Under the pieces are notes generated by a model. That model was not told where the DNA came from, did no database searches, and was given only the letters and a program-made list of their open reading frames with translations. This document shows, piece by piece, positions 8,834 through 18,374 of a stretch of DNA of 64,000 nucleotides. The stretch is from Micromonospora sp. CP22 (GTDB lineage Bacteria > Actinomycetota > Actinomycetes > Mycobacteriales > Micromonosporaceae). Position 1 is the first letter of the stretch. Every line of letters starts with the position of its first letter. The stretch spans positions 62,001-126,000 of the forward strand of contig NZ_VCJO01000009.1 in the NCBI RefSeq assembly GCF_009712475.1, written 5' to 3'. Made by a program: the position numbers and the translations under genes.

Positions 8834-9649
8834 TCATCGGAAGGTGACCACGTCCGGTGCGCTCACGTCGATCCGGGCCGCGTCCTGGTCGAGCAGCGCG
8901 GTGGCCACCCGCGCCTTGTCCGGACCACGGGTCGCGTCGCCCCAGAACACCGTACGGTCGTCGCGCAACGTCAGGCTGATCCGCGCCAGACCCTCCACAC
9001 TGACCTCGACCAGGTGGTCGCGCAGCTCCGGGGTGAGCGCGCCGAGCACCTCCAGACCCGCCTGGGTGTCCGGATCCTCCGGGCCGGGCGAGGCCAGCCG
9101 CACCAGCGGCAGGTCGGCCGGTCGATCCGGGACCGTCTGGAACACCACCCCGGCTGCGTCGATCACCACGAACTGCTCCCCACGCGGCACCACCGCCACC
9201 CCGGTGCGCTCGGTCAGCCGCACCACCAACGCGTCCGGCCAGTCCCGGGTCACGGTGACCCGCTCCACCGGCGGCAGGGCGCCGATCCGGTCGGCCAGCT
9301 CCGCCAGGTCGACCCGGGCCAGCGGAGCACCGTCCGGCACCCCCGCCGCGTCGCGCACCTGCACCGCCGTCACCAGGTCGGCACCCTCCACCCGCATCTC
9401 ACGTACCCCGAACAGGCCGGTGCTCAGCAGCGTCCACGCCACCAGCCCCGCCACCGCCAGCAGGCCACCGAGCACCGCCCAGGGCAGCGCCGCGCGCATC
9501 CGACGACGCCGGGCGCGGGCCATGAACCGCCGGGTCGAGGCGGGCACCGCGTCCCTGCCCGCGCGTACCAGCTGCCACCTGCGGACGGGGCGACGCCCGG
9601 CGGCACCGTCCACACCGGTGCCGCGCCCACGGGCCGGGCCGGGACTCAT
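8834..9649 (-). CDS. ftsQ: Divisome protein FtsQ
   Basis: Bitopic protein that links FtsI/FtsW with FtsL and FtsB/DivIC. The 271-residue product has a basic cytoplasmic N-terminus of about 52 residues, one membrane helix (about 53-76), a POTRA domain (about 78-148, starting FGVREMRVEGADLV) and the FtsQ beta domain. The ATG overlaps the murC stop (ATGA). Its place between murC and ftsZ is conserved across actinobacteria. Confidence 0.93.
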   Translation of the reverse strand: MSPGPARGRGTGVDGAAGRRPVRRWQLVRAGRDAVPASTRRFMARARRRRMRAALPWAVLGGLLAVAGLVAWTLLSTGLFGVREMRVEGADLVTAVQVRDAAGVPDGAPLARVDLAELADRIGALPPVERVTVTRDWPDALVVRLTERTGVAVVPRGEQFVVIDAAGVVFQTVPDRPADLPLVRLASPGPEDPDTQAGLEVLGALTPELRDHLVEVSVEGLARISLTLRDDRTVFWGDATRGPDKARVATALLDQDAARIDVSAPDVVTFR

Positions 9650-11178
9650 TCCGCGACAGGCGCCGCGCCGTCCACACCGACGGCGTCAGGCACGCTGCCC
9701 CCGATGCTCGTCGACCCGCCGGTCACCCCGCCGGGGACGGTGTCGGTCGACGCCTGCGCACCGGCGGTGCGCGCCGCCAACGCGGCCAACAGTTCGTCGC
9801 CCATCAGCGAGATCGGTGGGGCCCCCATCGTCACCACCACGTCACCGGACCAGGCCCGACGGGCCACCTCGGTCGGCACGGCCTCCCAGGTGTCGACGAA
9901 CACCTTCCGCTCCGCCGGCAGCGGCACCGCCTCGATCAGGGCCGCCGAGCCCTCGCCGGGGCCGCGCTCCTCGCCCGGCCCGAAGACCTCCAGCAGCACC
10001 AACTCGTCGGCGATCGCCAGCGCCTCGGCGATCTCCGCCTGCAACTCGCGGGTGCGGTAGAGCCGGTAGGGCTGGAAGACCACGATCAGGCGGCCGTCGC
10101 CGGCCACCTCGCGCAGCGTCCGCAGGGCCAGCGTCATCGAGGTCGGATGGTAGGCGTACTCGTCGTAGACCAGCACCCCGTCGGCGACGCCCTTGCGCTC
10201 GAAGCGCCGACGCACCCCCGGGAAGGCCGCGAGCGCGGCCTCCACCGCCGGCAACGGCAACTCCAGCAGGTACGCCGCCAGCACCGCCGACGCGCTGTTG
10301 AGCCCCATGTGCCGACCCGGCACCGGCAGCCGGAACTCGCCCAGCGAGCGGCCGTCGATGTGGGCCAGATAGCGCACTCCCCGCGCCGAGGAGGCCATGT
10401 CGGTCAGCCGCAGGTCGGCGTCCTCGGCCTCGCCGTAGGTGTAGACCCGACGCCCCTCGGCGCGCAGCGTCGCCGCCAACCGGCGGCCGCCCACGTCGTC
10501 GGCGCAGGTGATGATGAAGCCGTCCGGATCGGTGAGCCGGGCGAACTCGGCGAAGGCCGCCTCCAGGTTCGCCAGGTCGCCGTAGGTGTTCAGGTGGTCC
10601 GCCTCGATGTTCGTCACGATCGAGACGAAGGGCCGGTAGATGAGGAAGGAGCGGTCGCTCTCGTCGGCCTCGACCACGAAGTACTCGCCGGTGCCGTGGT
10701 GCGCCCCCGAGCCCCCCTCGGAGATCTCCCCACCGATCACGAAGGACGGATCCGCCCCGGCCTGCTGAAGCACCATGGTGACCATGGAGGTGGTGGTGGT
10801 CTTGCCGTGGGTTCCGGCGACGGCCACGGTACGACGACCGGTCATCGCCGCCGCCAGCGCCTCCGAACGGTGCAGCACCCGCAGCCCGCGCCGACGCGCC
10901 TCGACCATCTCCAGGTGGTCCGCCGGGATCGCCGAGGAGTACACGACCGTGTCGACCCCGTCGAGATTGCTCGCCTCGTGCGTCATGTGGACGGTCCCAC
11001 CGAGCGCCCGGAGGCCGGCCAGCGACGGCCACTCCCGCAGCTCACTGCCGGAGACCGGCAGGCCCCGGGTGAGGAAGAGCCGGGCCAGCCCGCTCATACC
11101 GACCCCACCCACCCCGATCAGGTGGATGTGACCGAGGTCCTCGGCGGTCAACGTGCCCGCCGGGCTGAACGTGGTCAT
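9646..11178 (-). CDS. murC: UDP-N-acetylmuramate:amino acid ligase MurC
   Basis: Adds the first stem amino acid to UDP-MurNAc. Micromonospora walls are reported to have glycine at this position, so glycine may be the substrate here. The 510-residue product has the N-terminal Rossmann motif GVGGVGMSGLA (about 22-32), the ATP loop GTHGKTTTT at 122-130 and a C-terminal ligase domain, with an acidic, Gly-rich tail of about 45 residues. Its ATG overlaps the stop of a small repeat-encoded frame (ATGA at 11175-11178). The ribosome site GAAAGG lies in the edge of the 60-bp repeat array. Confidence 0.96.
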   Translation of the reverse strand: MTTFSPAGTLTAEDLGHIHLIGVGGVGMSGLARLFLTRGLPVSGSELREWPSLAGLRALGGTVHMTHEASNLDGVDTVVYSSAIPADHLEMVEARRRGLRVLHRSEALAAAMTGRRTVAVAGTHGKTTTTSMVTMVLQQAGADPSFVIGGEISEGGSGAHHGTGEYFVVEADESDRSFLIYRPFVSIVTNIEADHLNTYGDLANLEAAFAEFARLTDPDGFIITCADDVGGRRLAATLRAEGRRVYTYGEAEDADLRLTDMASSARGVRYLAHIDGRSLGEFRLPVPGRHMGLNSASAVLAAYLLELPLPAVEAALAAFPGVRRRFERKGVADGVLVYDEYAYHPTSMTLALRTLREVAGDGRLIVVFQPYRLYRTRELQAEIAEALAIADELVLLEVFGPGEERGPGEGSAALIEAVPLPAERKVFVDTWEAVPTEVARRAWSGDVVVTMGAPPISLMGDELLAALAARTAGAQASTDTVPGGVTGGSTSIGGSVPDAVGVDGAAPVAE

Positions 11179-11360
11179 CGGGACCAGCCTTTCGTTCGCG
11201 ACTGCGGGGCTCGCAGAACCGGCTCACTCCTCACGCTCACCGAGCCGTCCTTCGTTCGCGACTGCGGGGCTCGCACAACCGGCTCACTCCTCGCGCTCAC
11301 CGAGCCGTCCTTCGTTCGCGACTGCGGGGCTCGCAAAACCGGCTCACTCCTCGCGCTCAC
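11175..11360 (-). CDS. Possible 61-codon repeat-encoded peptide joining murG and murC
   Basis: The 60-bp repeats keep one frame open from a GTG at 11360, which overlaps the murG stop (GTGA), to a TGA that overlaps the murC start (ATGA). The peptide has three near-identical 20-residue units with the core RSEPVLRAPQSRTK. It is basic and has no known domain. A cellular role for the peptide is unlikely. Its translation could instead carry ribosomes from murG to murC. Whether it is translated is unproven. Confidence 0.35.
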   Translation of the reverse strand: MSARSEPVLRAPQSRTKDGSVSARSEPVVRAPQSRTKDGSVSVRSEPVLRAPQSRTKGWSR

Positions 11361-11362
11361 CG
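11191..11362. repeat. Three tandem 60-bp repeats between murG and murC
   Basis: Copies begin at 11191, 11251 and 11311 with an exact 60-bp period and only a few differences, for example the base after CTCGCA and the CTCACGCTC/CTCGCGCTC variant. The last copy overlaps the end of murG. On the minus strand a unit holds GTGAGC at one end and GAAGGA at the other, so joined units give GAAGGA, 7 nt, then GTG. Because 60 is divisible by three, the reading frame stays open through all copies. Confidence 0.95.
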
Positions 11363-12463
11363 GGAGACCGCCTCGTAGACGAAGTTGAGCAGCGCCTCGT
11401 CCCCGTCGCGCCGGCCGTAGGCCGCGGCGGCGTTGCCCATCGCGTGCAGCCGCTGCGGGTCGCGGATCAGCGGGATCACCGTGCGTTCGAGCCAGTCGGG
11501 GGTGACCTCGGCGTCGTCGACGAGCAGACCACCGCCGGCCTCGACCACCGGCAGCGCGTTGCGTTTCTGCTCCTGGTTGCTGTGCGGGTAGGGCACGTAG
11601 ATGGTCGGCAGCCCGATCGCGGCGACCTCGGCACAGGTCATCGCCCCGCCCCGACCGAGCATCAGGTCCGCCGCCGCGTACCCGGCATCCATGTCGGACA
11701 GGTACGGCAACGTCACGTACGGCACCGGCAGGTCGGTCGGGATCGACACCGGCTCGTTGCGGGCACCGATCACGTGCAGCACCTGGACTCCGTTGCGCGC
11801 CAACTCCTTCGCCGCCCCGGCGACCGCGAGGTTGATCGACCGGGCGCCCTGCGAGCCACCGGCGACGAAGAGCACCGGCAGGTCGGGGCGGAGCCCGAAG
11901 TGGGCCCGCGCGGCGTTACGCATCGCCGCCCGGTCCAGCCCGGCGATGCTGCGCCGCAGCGGCACACCGACCACCCGGGCGTCGCGCAGCGACTCGGCCT
12001 GGGCCGGCTGATGCGGGAAGCCGACCGCCACGTGTTTGGTGAACTTCATCCCCAGCCGGTTGGCCACCCCCGGGGGCACGTTCACCTCGTGGATCACGAT
12101 GGGCATCTCCCGCCGCCAGGCGGCCAGGTAGGCCGGCACCGAGACGTACCCGCCGAAGCCGACCACCACGTCGGCGCGTACCTCGTCGATGACCTTGCCC
12201 GCGGCGCGGGCCGCGGTCCACATCCGGCCCGGGGTACGCACCAGGTTCATGTTGATCGACCGGGGCAGTTGGTAGGCCGGGATGTTCCGCAGGTCGTAAC
12301 CGGCCGGTGGGATCAGCTCGTTCTCCAGGCCCTTGGGTGTGCCCAGGCAGGTGATCCGGACGCCGGGGTCATGCCGGCGCAGGCAGTCGGCGAAGGCGAG
12401 CAGCGGGTAGATGTGCCCCCCGGTGCCACCTCCTGCGAGCACCACCGAACGCAGCGGACCCAT
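11357..12463 (-). CDS. murG: Lipid II synthase MurG
   Basis: Peripheral membrane glycosyltransferase that adds GlcNAc to lipid I. The 368-residue product carries GGGTGGHIYP at 11-20, HEVNVPPGVANRLG in the N-terminal domain, GGSQGARSINLAV at the domain junction and GGAMTCAEVAAIGLPTIYVPYP in the UDP-GlcNAc site. The ATG at 12463 shares one base with the ftsW stop (TGATG); the open frame upstream lies inside ftsW. The stop lies within the third copy of the 60-bp repeat. Confidence 0.97.
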   Translation of the reverse strand: MGPLRSVVLAGGGTGGHIYPLLAFADCLRRHDPGVRITCLGTPKGLENELIPPAGYDLRNIPAYQLPRSINMNLVRTPGRMWTAARAAGKVIDEVRADVVVGFGGYVSVPAYLAAWRREMPIVIHEVNVPPGVANRLGMKFTKHVAVGFPHQPAQAESLRDARVVGVPLRRSIAGLDRAAMRNAARAHFGLRPDLPVLFVAGGSQGARSINLAVAGAAKELARNGVQVLHVIGARNEPVSIPTDLPVPYVTLPYLSDMDAGYAAADLMLGRGGAMTCAEVAAIGLPTIYVPYPHSNQEQKRNALPVVEAGGGLLVDDAEVTPDWLERTVIPLIRDPQRLHAMGNAAAAYGRRDGDEALLNFVYEAVSR

Positions 12464-14106
12464 CAACGTCTCCTTTCGTCCGCCGACCCGCCACGACCCC
12501 GGCCGTCCCGGGTGCCACGCGGTGCGGCCTGGTCGTCCCTGCGCCGCTTGCGTGCCTGGGGCACGGCACCCCGGCCGGTCGACGGCGGCGCGACGCGGCG
12601 CCGCCGGCCAGGAAGCGGCGGCAACGGTGCCCACACTAGTCGGACCCACCGGGCCGGCGGACGGGCATGCAGGGCCCGGGCCGCATCCGGTTCGGCGCGG
12701 GCGAACGAGGCCAGCATGCCGACCGCCGCGAGGGTGACCACCAGGGCGCTGCCGCCGTCGGAGATGAAGGGCAGCGGTATGCCGGTCAGCGGCAGCAGCC
12801 CGATCACCCCGCCGATGTTGATGAACGCCTGACCGACCAGCCATGCGGTGGCCCCGGCGGCGGCCAACCGGCGGAACGGGTCCTCGACCCGGCGGGCGAT
12901 GCGCAGGCCGGTGTAGCCGAGTACGGCGAAGAGGGTGACCACCACGGCACAGCCGACCACCCCGAGTTCCTCGGCGATCACCGCGAAGATGAAGTCGTTC
13001 TCGGCGGCGGGCAGCCAGGCCCATTTGGTCCGCCCCTGGCCCAGCCCGGTGCCGAACCAGCCGCCGTTGGCGATGGCGTACCGGGCCTGGACCATCTGGT
13101 AGCAGAGCTGCTCCTTGCAGGCGTCCATCGGTGGCGGGTTGAAGAAGACGGTGAGCCGGGCCAGCCGGTAGTTTTCCTCGCCTCGTACCCCGGAACCGGC
13201 ACCGAGCGAGGCCACCGCGACCAGCAGTCCGATGCCGAGCAGCCCGATGGCGCTGAGCGCGGCGAAGACCCGCAGCCGCACCCCCGCCGCCCAGAGCAAC
13301 CCCACGACCAGGGCCAGCAGGCAGAGCATGCTGCCCAGGTCGTTGTAGCCGACCAGGACGAAGAGCAGCCCCACCACGGGGAAGAGCGGCGCGGCCAACT
13401 CCCGCCACCAGCCCAGCGCCGCGCCCTTGCGGGCGAGCACGTGCGCACCCCACAGCACCAACGCGAACTTCGCCAGCTCCGAGGGTTGCAGGCTGATCCC
13501 GCCGATGTACAGCCAGAGCAGCTCAGCCTCCAGCGGGCCGATCTTCGCCGGACCGTTGGTCAGCCGCCCGTACGCCACCAGCAGGTTCAGCAGCACCAGC
13601 AGCCCCACCGCGACCGCCAGGGTCGGCCGACCCAGGGCCCGGTAGGTGCGTGCCGGCAGCCGCTGGCAGGCCCAGAACGCGCCGATGCCGATCACCGCGA
13701 AGATCGCCTGCTTGGTCAGCGACGCCGAGGCGTTGCCGCCCTCGGCGTAGTCCCGCACGCTGGTGGCCGAGAAGACCATGGTCAGCCCGATCAGCAGCAG
13801 CAGACCCGCGCTGGCCAGCAGTAGGTGGTAGGAGGCCAGCGGCCGGGACAGCAGACCTCGCAGCGCCGCCAGCGACCCCACCGCGTCCAGCCCACGCAAC
13901 GCCCCGTCGGCGCGTGCCGTACCGGATCCGTCGGCGGCCCGGCTCGCGGCGGTCGCGGCCCCGGCCCGGCTTCCGCCCCTGACCGTCGTGGCACCGCCCG
14001 CTGCCGACCCGACCGTGCCGTCTCCTTCTCGCGCCTCCCCCACAGCGCCATCATCGCCGTTTCCGGCACCCGACACAGGCCGTACGCCCCGGTCGGCGTG
14101 TCGCAC
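12463..14106 (-). CDS. ftsW: Lipid II polymerase FtsW (SEDS family)
   Basis: Septal peptidoglycan glycosyltransferase working with FtsI. The 547-residue product has ten predicted membrane helices between about residues 100 and 475, starting at YHLLLASAGLLLLIGLTMVF. SEDS motifs include LQPSELAKFALVLW and the C-terminal GIPLPFISDGGSALV. The N-terminal 90 residues are disordered and Gly/Ala-rich. I chose the GTG at 14106 because GGAGAGGGG lies 8 nt upstream; a TTG at 14151 has no ribosome site. Normally murD precedes this gene. Here a palindrome is found instead. Confidence 0.94.
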   Translation of the reverse strand: MRHADRGVRPVSGAGNGDDGAVGEAREGDGTVGSAAGGATTVRGGSRAGAATAASRAADGSGTARADGALRGLDAVGSLAALRGLLSRPLASYHLLLASAGLLLLIGLTMVFSATSVRDYAEGGNASASLTKQAIFAVIGIGAFWACQRLPARTYRALGRPTLAVAVGLLVLLNLLVAYGRLTNGPAKIGPLEAELLWLYIGGISLQPSELAKFALVLWGAHVLARKGAALGWWRELAAPLFPVVGLLFVLVGYNDLGSMLCLLALVVGLLWAAGVRLRVFAALSAIGLLGIGLLVAVASLGAGSGVRGEENYRLARLTVFFNPPPMDACKEQLCYQMVQARYAIANGGWFGTGLGQGRTKWAWLPAAENDFIFAVIAEELGVVGCAVVVTLFAVLGYTGLRIARRVEDPFRRLAAAGATAWLVGQAFINIGGVIGLLPLTGIPLPFISDGGSALVVTLAAVGMLASFARAEPDAARALHARPPARWVRLVWAPLPPLPGRRRRVAPPSTGRGAVPQARKRRRDDQAAPRGTRDGRGRGGSADERRR

Positions 14107-14156
14107 TTGCGTCGCCCCTCTCCACCGCCCCCGCCTGACCGGCTTGATCAAGAGTT

Positions 14157-14188
14157 ATGGGTCGGGATCCGCGCGGATCCCGACCCAT
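14157..14188. repeat. Perfect 32-bp palindrome at the expected murD position
   Basis: The 32 bases read the same on both strands and would form a 14-bp stem around GCGC. It lies between mraY and ftsW. The left flank TTGATCAAGAGTT resembles the stem of the hairpin at 34185-34242, suggesting a shared intergenic hairpin family. It could be a partial terminator inside the operon. Confidence 0.8.
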
Positions 14189-14217
14189 GACTCCATCGAC
14201 GCCGTCCGGCGGGTCGG

Positions 14218-15351
14218 TCAGCCCATGTTGGCCAGGAAGTCGCTGTAGAAGAGGCCGAGGGCGATGGCCACCCCGATGCCGGCGATGATCCAGAACCGGA
14301 CCACGATGTTGACCTCGCTCCAGCCCGCCAACTCGAAGTGGTGCTGCAACGGCGACATCCGGAACACCCGCTTGCCGGTCGTCTTGAACGAGATGATCTG
14401 GATCACCACCGACATCGTGATGATCACGAACAGCCCACCGATGATCAACAGCAGCAGGATCGTACGGGTCGACATCGCCATGCCGGCGATCAGGCCACCG
14501 AGGCCGAGCGCTCCGGTGTCGCCCATGAAGATCCGGGCCGGGGAGGTGTTCCACCAGAGGAAGCCGACACAGGCACCGGCCGCCGCTCCGGCGATCAGCG
14601 CGATCTCCAGCGGATCCCGCACGGTGTAGCAGTAGTTGTCCGGATTCGCGGTGTACGCCGGGTCGGCGCACCAGTGGCGGTACTGCCAGAACGCGATCAC
14701 CGCGTACGCGCCCAGCACCATCACCGAGGCCCCGGTGGCCAACCCGTCGAGCCCGTCGGTGAGGTTGACGCCGTTGGTCGCGGCCATCACCACGAAGATG
14801 AAGATGATCACCGCGCCGATCTTGGTGACGTCCAGGGCCGGGATGTCCCGGATGAAGCTCAGCATGGTGCTGCCGACCGTCTCGGTGTTCGTCACCGCCC
14901 CGGTGGCGTCGGTCATGGTGGAGGGGAACCAGAGCGCGACCACCCCGAACACCGCACCGACCAAAATCTGCCCGAGCAGCTTGCCCCGCGCGCTGAGACC
15001 ACCGCTGTGCCGCTTGCGCACCTTCAGGAAGTCGTCGATGAAGCCGACCGCGCCGCAGAAGACCATCAGCCCCAGCAGCACCAGCGCCGTGATGGTCGGC
15101 TCGACCTGGGCGATCTGCGCGTCCGGCAGCGTGGTCAGGGCCAGGTGACCGGCCACGTACGCGATGACGGTGGCGAGGATGAACACCACGCCGCCCATCG
15201 TCGGCGTGCCCTTCTTGCCCTGGTGCATCTGCGGGCCCTCGGCCCGGATGGGTTGCCCCGCCTTGAGCCGGGTGAAGACCCGGATCGCGATCGGGGTGCA
15301 GAACAGCGAGACGAGGAAGGCCACTCCGATGGCCACGATGACCGCTCTCAC
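14218..15351 (-). CDS. mraY: Phospho-MurNAc-pentapeptide translocase MraY
   Basis: Integral membrane enzyme that makes lipid I from UDP-MurNAc-pentapeptide and undecaprenyl phosphate. The 377-residue product has ten predicted membrane helices. Conserved segments include [10 protein letters not shown] near residue 45, FIDDFLK near residue 105 with catalytic-site aspartates, [12 protein letters not shown], and [11 protein letters not shown] near the end with the HHH/HHFE histidine motif. It starts with GTG overlapping the murF stop (GTGA). The stop is followed by the palindrome rather than murD. Confidence 0.97.
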   Translation of the reverse strand: MRAVIVAIGVAFLVSLFCTPIAIRVFTRLKAGQPIRAEGPQMHQGKKGTPTMGGVVFILATVIAYVAGHLALTTLPDAQIAQVEPTITALVLLGLMVFCGAVGFIDDFLKVRKRHSGGLSARGKLLGQILVGAVFGVVALWFPSTMTDATGAVTNTETVGSTMLSFIRDIPALDVTKIGAVIIFIFVVMAATNGVNLTDGLDGLATGASVMVLGAYAVIAFWQYRHWCADPAYTANPDNYCYTVRDPLEIALIAGAAAGACVGFLWWNTSPARIFMGDTGALGLGGLIAGMAMSTRTILLLLIIGGLFVIITMSVVIQIISFKTTGKRVFRMSPLQHHFELAGWSEVNIVVRFWIIAGIGVAIALGLFYSDFLANMG

Positions 15352-16775
15352 GCGGCGCCACCCTCGGCCGACACCGACGAACCCGAGTCGTTCCCGACGG
15401 CGTCGACGCGCAACGCGTCGGCCACCTCCCAGGTCCGATACCGGGAGCCCTTCACCAGGACGACGTCGCCCGGCCGTAGCTCGCTGCGCAGCACCTCGAC
15501 GGCCGCCGCCTGATCGGTGAGCAGCACCGACTCTCCTCCCCAGTCACCTACCGATGTCGCCCCGTGGTGGATCGACGCCGCCGCCTCGCCGACCACGAGC
15601 AGCCGGTCCACGCCCAGTTCCGCCGCGAGCCGGCCCACCTCGGCGTGTCCCTGCGCTTCGAACTCGCCCAGCTCGGCCATGTAGCCGAGCACCGCGACGG
15701 TACGCCGTCCCGCGCCGACGCCACCGAGCGCCCGCAGCGCCACCGCCATCGACGCCGGATTGGCGTTGTACGAGTCGTCGATCACGGTCACCCCGTCGGT
15801 GCGCTCGAAGACGTCCATCCGACGGGTGGAGACCAACCCGAGCGCGCCCAACGCGGTGGCCAGCTCGGCCAACGGCATCCCCAGCTCCCGGGCCACCGCT
15901 GCGGCGGCCAGGCTGTTCCAGACCTGGTGCCGGCCGGTGAGTCCGAGCCGCACCGGCGCGCTGCCCTCCGGCGTGACCAGGGTGTACCCGGGCCGTCCGC
16001 GCTCGTCCAGCGTCACGTCCACGGCCCGCACGTCGGCGTGCGCCGACTCGCCGTAGCGGACCACCCGGGCCACCGTCCGGGCGGCCATCGCGTCGACCAG
16101 CGGGTCGTCGGCGTTGAGCACCGCCAGACCGTCGGCCGGCAACGCCTCGACCAGTTCGCCCTTGGCCAGCGCGATGTTCTCCTGCGACCCGAACTCGCCG
16201 ATGTGCGACACCCCGACGTTGAGCACCACACAGACGCGCGGCGGTGCGATCTCGCAGAGGTACCGCACGTGGCCGATGCCCCGGGCGCCCTTCTCCATCA
16301 CCAGGTAGCGGGTGGTCGGTCCGGCCTGCAACGCCGTGTACGGGTGCCCCAGTTCGTTGTTGAAGGACCCGGGCGGGGCCACCGTCTCCCCGAGCCGGGC
16401 GACCACCTGGGCGATCAGATCCTTGGTGGTGGTCTTGCCGGAGGAACCGGTCAGCCCGATCACGGTCAGCTCGGGCAGCCGGTCCACCACCGCACGGGCC
16501 AGCCGTCCCATCGCGACCAACGGGTCGGCGACGACGATCATCGGCACGTCGGGCACCTCGCGGGTGCCCATCACCGCCACCGCGCCGGACGCCACCGCGG
16601 CGGCGGCGAAGTCGTGGCCGTCCACCTTCTCCCCGTCGAAGGCCACGAAGAGTCCGCCGGGGGTGACCTTGCGGGAGTCGAACTCCACGCTGCCGGTGAC
16701 CTGCGCGGCGGGATCGGCGGCGACCAGCCGACCGTTCACCGCCGAGGCCACCTCGGCCAGGCTGAGCGTGATCAC
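15348..16775 (-). CDS. murF: D-Ala-D-Ala-adding ligase MurF
   Basis: Completes the UDP-MurNAc-pentapeptide by adding D-alanyl-D-alanine. The 475-residue product carries the ATP loop [13 protein letters not shown] near residues 108-120, the central [17 protein letters not shown] and [17 protein letters not shown] segments, and [18 protein letters not shown] in the C-terminal half, typical of MurF. It overlaps murE (ATGA at 16772-16775) and mraY (GTGA), so the three are translationally coupled. Confidence 0.97.
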   Translation of the reverse strand: MITLSLAEVASAVNGRLVAADPAAQVTGSVEFDSRKVTPGGLFVAFDGEKVDGHDFAAAAVASGAVAVMGTREVPDVPMIVVADPLVAMGRLARAVVDRLPELTVIGLTGSSGKTTTKDLIAQVVARLGETVAPPGSFNNELGHPYTALQAGPTTRYLVMEKGARGIGHVRYLCEIAPPRVCVVLNVGVSHIGEFGSQENIALAKGELVEALPADGLAVLNADDPLVDAMAARTVARVVRYGESAHADVRAVDVTLDERGRPGYTLVTPEGSAPVRLGLTGRHQVWNSLAAAAVARELGMPLAELATALGALGLVSTRRMDVFERTDGVTVIDDSYNANPASMAVALRALGGVGAGRRTVAVLGYMAELGEFEAQGHAEVGRLAAELGVDRLLVVGEAAASIHHGATSVGDWGGESVLLTDQAAAVEVLRSELRPGDVVLVKGSRYRTWEVADALRVDAVGNDSGSSVSAEGGAA

Positions 16776-18352
16776 TGGCCCTCCAGATCCCCGAAACGGC
16801 TCCGCAGCGCCTCGGCGAGTTCGGTCCGGTCGTCGAACGGGTACACCTCTCCGGCGATCTCCTGGCCCCGCTCGTGCCCCTTGCCGAGCAGCACCACCAC
16901 GTCACCCGGCGCTGCCAGCCGCACCGCCTCGTCGATCGCCGCGCGGCGGCCACCGACCTCGACGACCCGGGCCGACCCGCCGGCCCGATGGGCACCGGCG
17001 AGCACCTCGGCGCGGATCGCCGCCGGGTCCTCGGTACGGGGGTTGTCGTCGGTCACCACCACCACGTCGGCACCGGCCGCGGCGGCGGCACCCATCGCCG
17101 GCCGCTTGCCCCGGTCCCGGTCGCCACCGGCACCGATGACACAGACCAGCCGGCCGGTGCTCAGGTCCCGCAGGGCGGCCAGGGCGGCCACCACGGCGTC
17201 GGTCTTGTGCGCGTAGTCGACGACCCCGCGTACGCCACCGGCCACCCCCACCGATTCCAGCCGGCCCGGGACGCCACCGCACGCCGCCACGCCCTCGGCG
17301 GCGGTCACCGGGTCGACCCCGGCCGCCACCAGGCTGGCGATGGCCAGCAGGGCGTTGGCCACGTTGTGTCGACCGGGCAACGCCACCCGGGCGGGCAGCA
17401 CCAACCCGTCCGGGCCGTGCGCGGTGAACCGTTGTGCGTACCCCTCGCCGGTCATCTCGTCGGCCCACCAGGTGGCGGTTCGGTCCCCGGCTGCCGAGTA
17501 GGTGATCGTGCCCGGCTTGACCAGTGCCTTCAACGCCGGGTCGTCGTGGTTGAGCACCTCGGCGGCGCACCGACCGTCGAACAGGCGGGCCTTGGCGGCG
17601 AAGTAGTCCTCGCTGTCGGCGTGGAAGTCCAGGTGGTCGGAGCCGAAGTTGGTCCAGCCGCCGACGACGAAGCGCACCCCACCGACCCGCCCCATCGCCA
17701 ACGCGTGGCTGGACACCTCCATGACCACGGCGGTGACGCCGCGCTCGGCGGCGGCGGCCAACATGGCGTGCAGGTCGGTGGCCTCGGGCGTGGTGCGCAC
17801 ACTGTCGATCACCAGGTCGCCGAGGCGGGTCTCCACGGTGCCGATCAGCCCGGTGACGTGGCCGGCCGCGCGCAGTCCCGACTCGACCAGGTAGGCGGTG
17901 GAGGTCTTACCGGCGGTGCCGGTCACCCCGATCACGGTCAGCCCGGCCGTCGGGTCACCGTAGACGGCCGACGCGAGCGTGCCGAGCACCGCCCGGGGGT
18001 CGGCCACCACCAGGGCCGGCAACCCGCTCGCGGCGGCCCGCTCGGCACCGGCCGGATCGGTCAGCAGCGCCACCGCGCCGGCCCTCGCCGCGTCGACGGC
18101 GAACTCCGCGCCGTGGCGTCGGGCACCGGGCAGCGCCGCGTACAGGTCACCGGGGCGGACCTCGCCGCTGGCGTGGGTCACCCCGGTCACCGTCGGGTCG
18201 GCACCGGTCGGGGACGCCACGGCAAGCCGGGCGGCCAGGTCACCGAGCCGGATTCCGGTCACGGAACGGGGACGAGGATTGCCGCGCACGGCGTCAGACC
18301 CTACCCGGTCGCTCGGTCCGGGCCGCACGGCGCGCCTGAATCTCCGTCTCAT
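16772..18352 (-). CDS. murE: meso-diaminopimelate-adding ligase MurE
   Basis: Adds the third stem amino acid. The DNPR motif in VVVTDDNPRTEDPA, which contacts the free end of diaminopimelate, predicts diaminopimelate rather than lysine. The roughly 526-residue product has the ATP loop GVTGTAGKTSTAY, EVSSHALAMGRV, and NFGSDHLDFHADSEDYFAAK with the lysine that is carbamylated in the family. The start is uncertain: ATG at 18352 lies in a basic stretch without a clear ribosome site, and a GTG before RGNPRPRSVTG is an alternative. It begins 22 bp after the ftsI stop. Confidence 0.95.
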   Translation of the reverse strand: MRRRFRRAVRPGPSDRVGSDAVRGNPRPRSVTGIRLGDLAARLAVASPTGADPTVTGVTHASGEVRPGDLYAALPGARRHGAEFAVDAARAGAVALLTDPAGAERAAASGLPALVVADPRAVLGTLASAVYGDPTAGLTVIGVTGTAGKTSTAYLVESGLRAAGHVTGLIGTVETRLGDLVIDSVRTTPEATDLHAMLAAAAERGVTAVVMEVSSHALAMGRVGGVRFVVGGWTNFGSDHLDFHADSEDYFAAKARLFDGRCAAEVLNHDDPALKALVKPGTITYSAAGDRTATWWADEMTGEGYAQRFTAHGPDGLVLPARVALPGRHNVANALLAIASLVAAGVDPVTAAEGVAACGGVPGRLESVGVAGGVRGVVDYAHKTDAVVAALAALRDLSTGRLVCVIGAGGDRDRGKRPAMGAAAAAGADVVVVTDDNPRTEDPAAIRAEVLAGAHRAGGSARVVEVGGRRAAIDEAVRLAAPGDVVVLLGKGHERGQEIAGEVYPFDDRTELAEALRSRFGDLEGQ

Positions 18353-18374
18353 GGAGTGCAACCGCAGGTAGCGG

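Noticed and set aside
11191..11362. CRISPR-like array
   Set aside because: The 60-bp units abut with no unique spacers, and no cas genes are present.
14107..14151. Upstream TTG start for ftsW
   Set aside because: No ribosome site, and it falls in the flank of the palindrome; the GTG at 14106 has a strong GGAGAGGGG.
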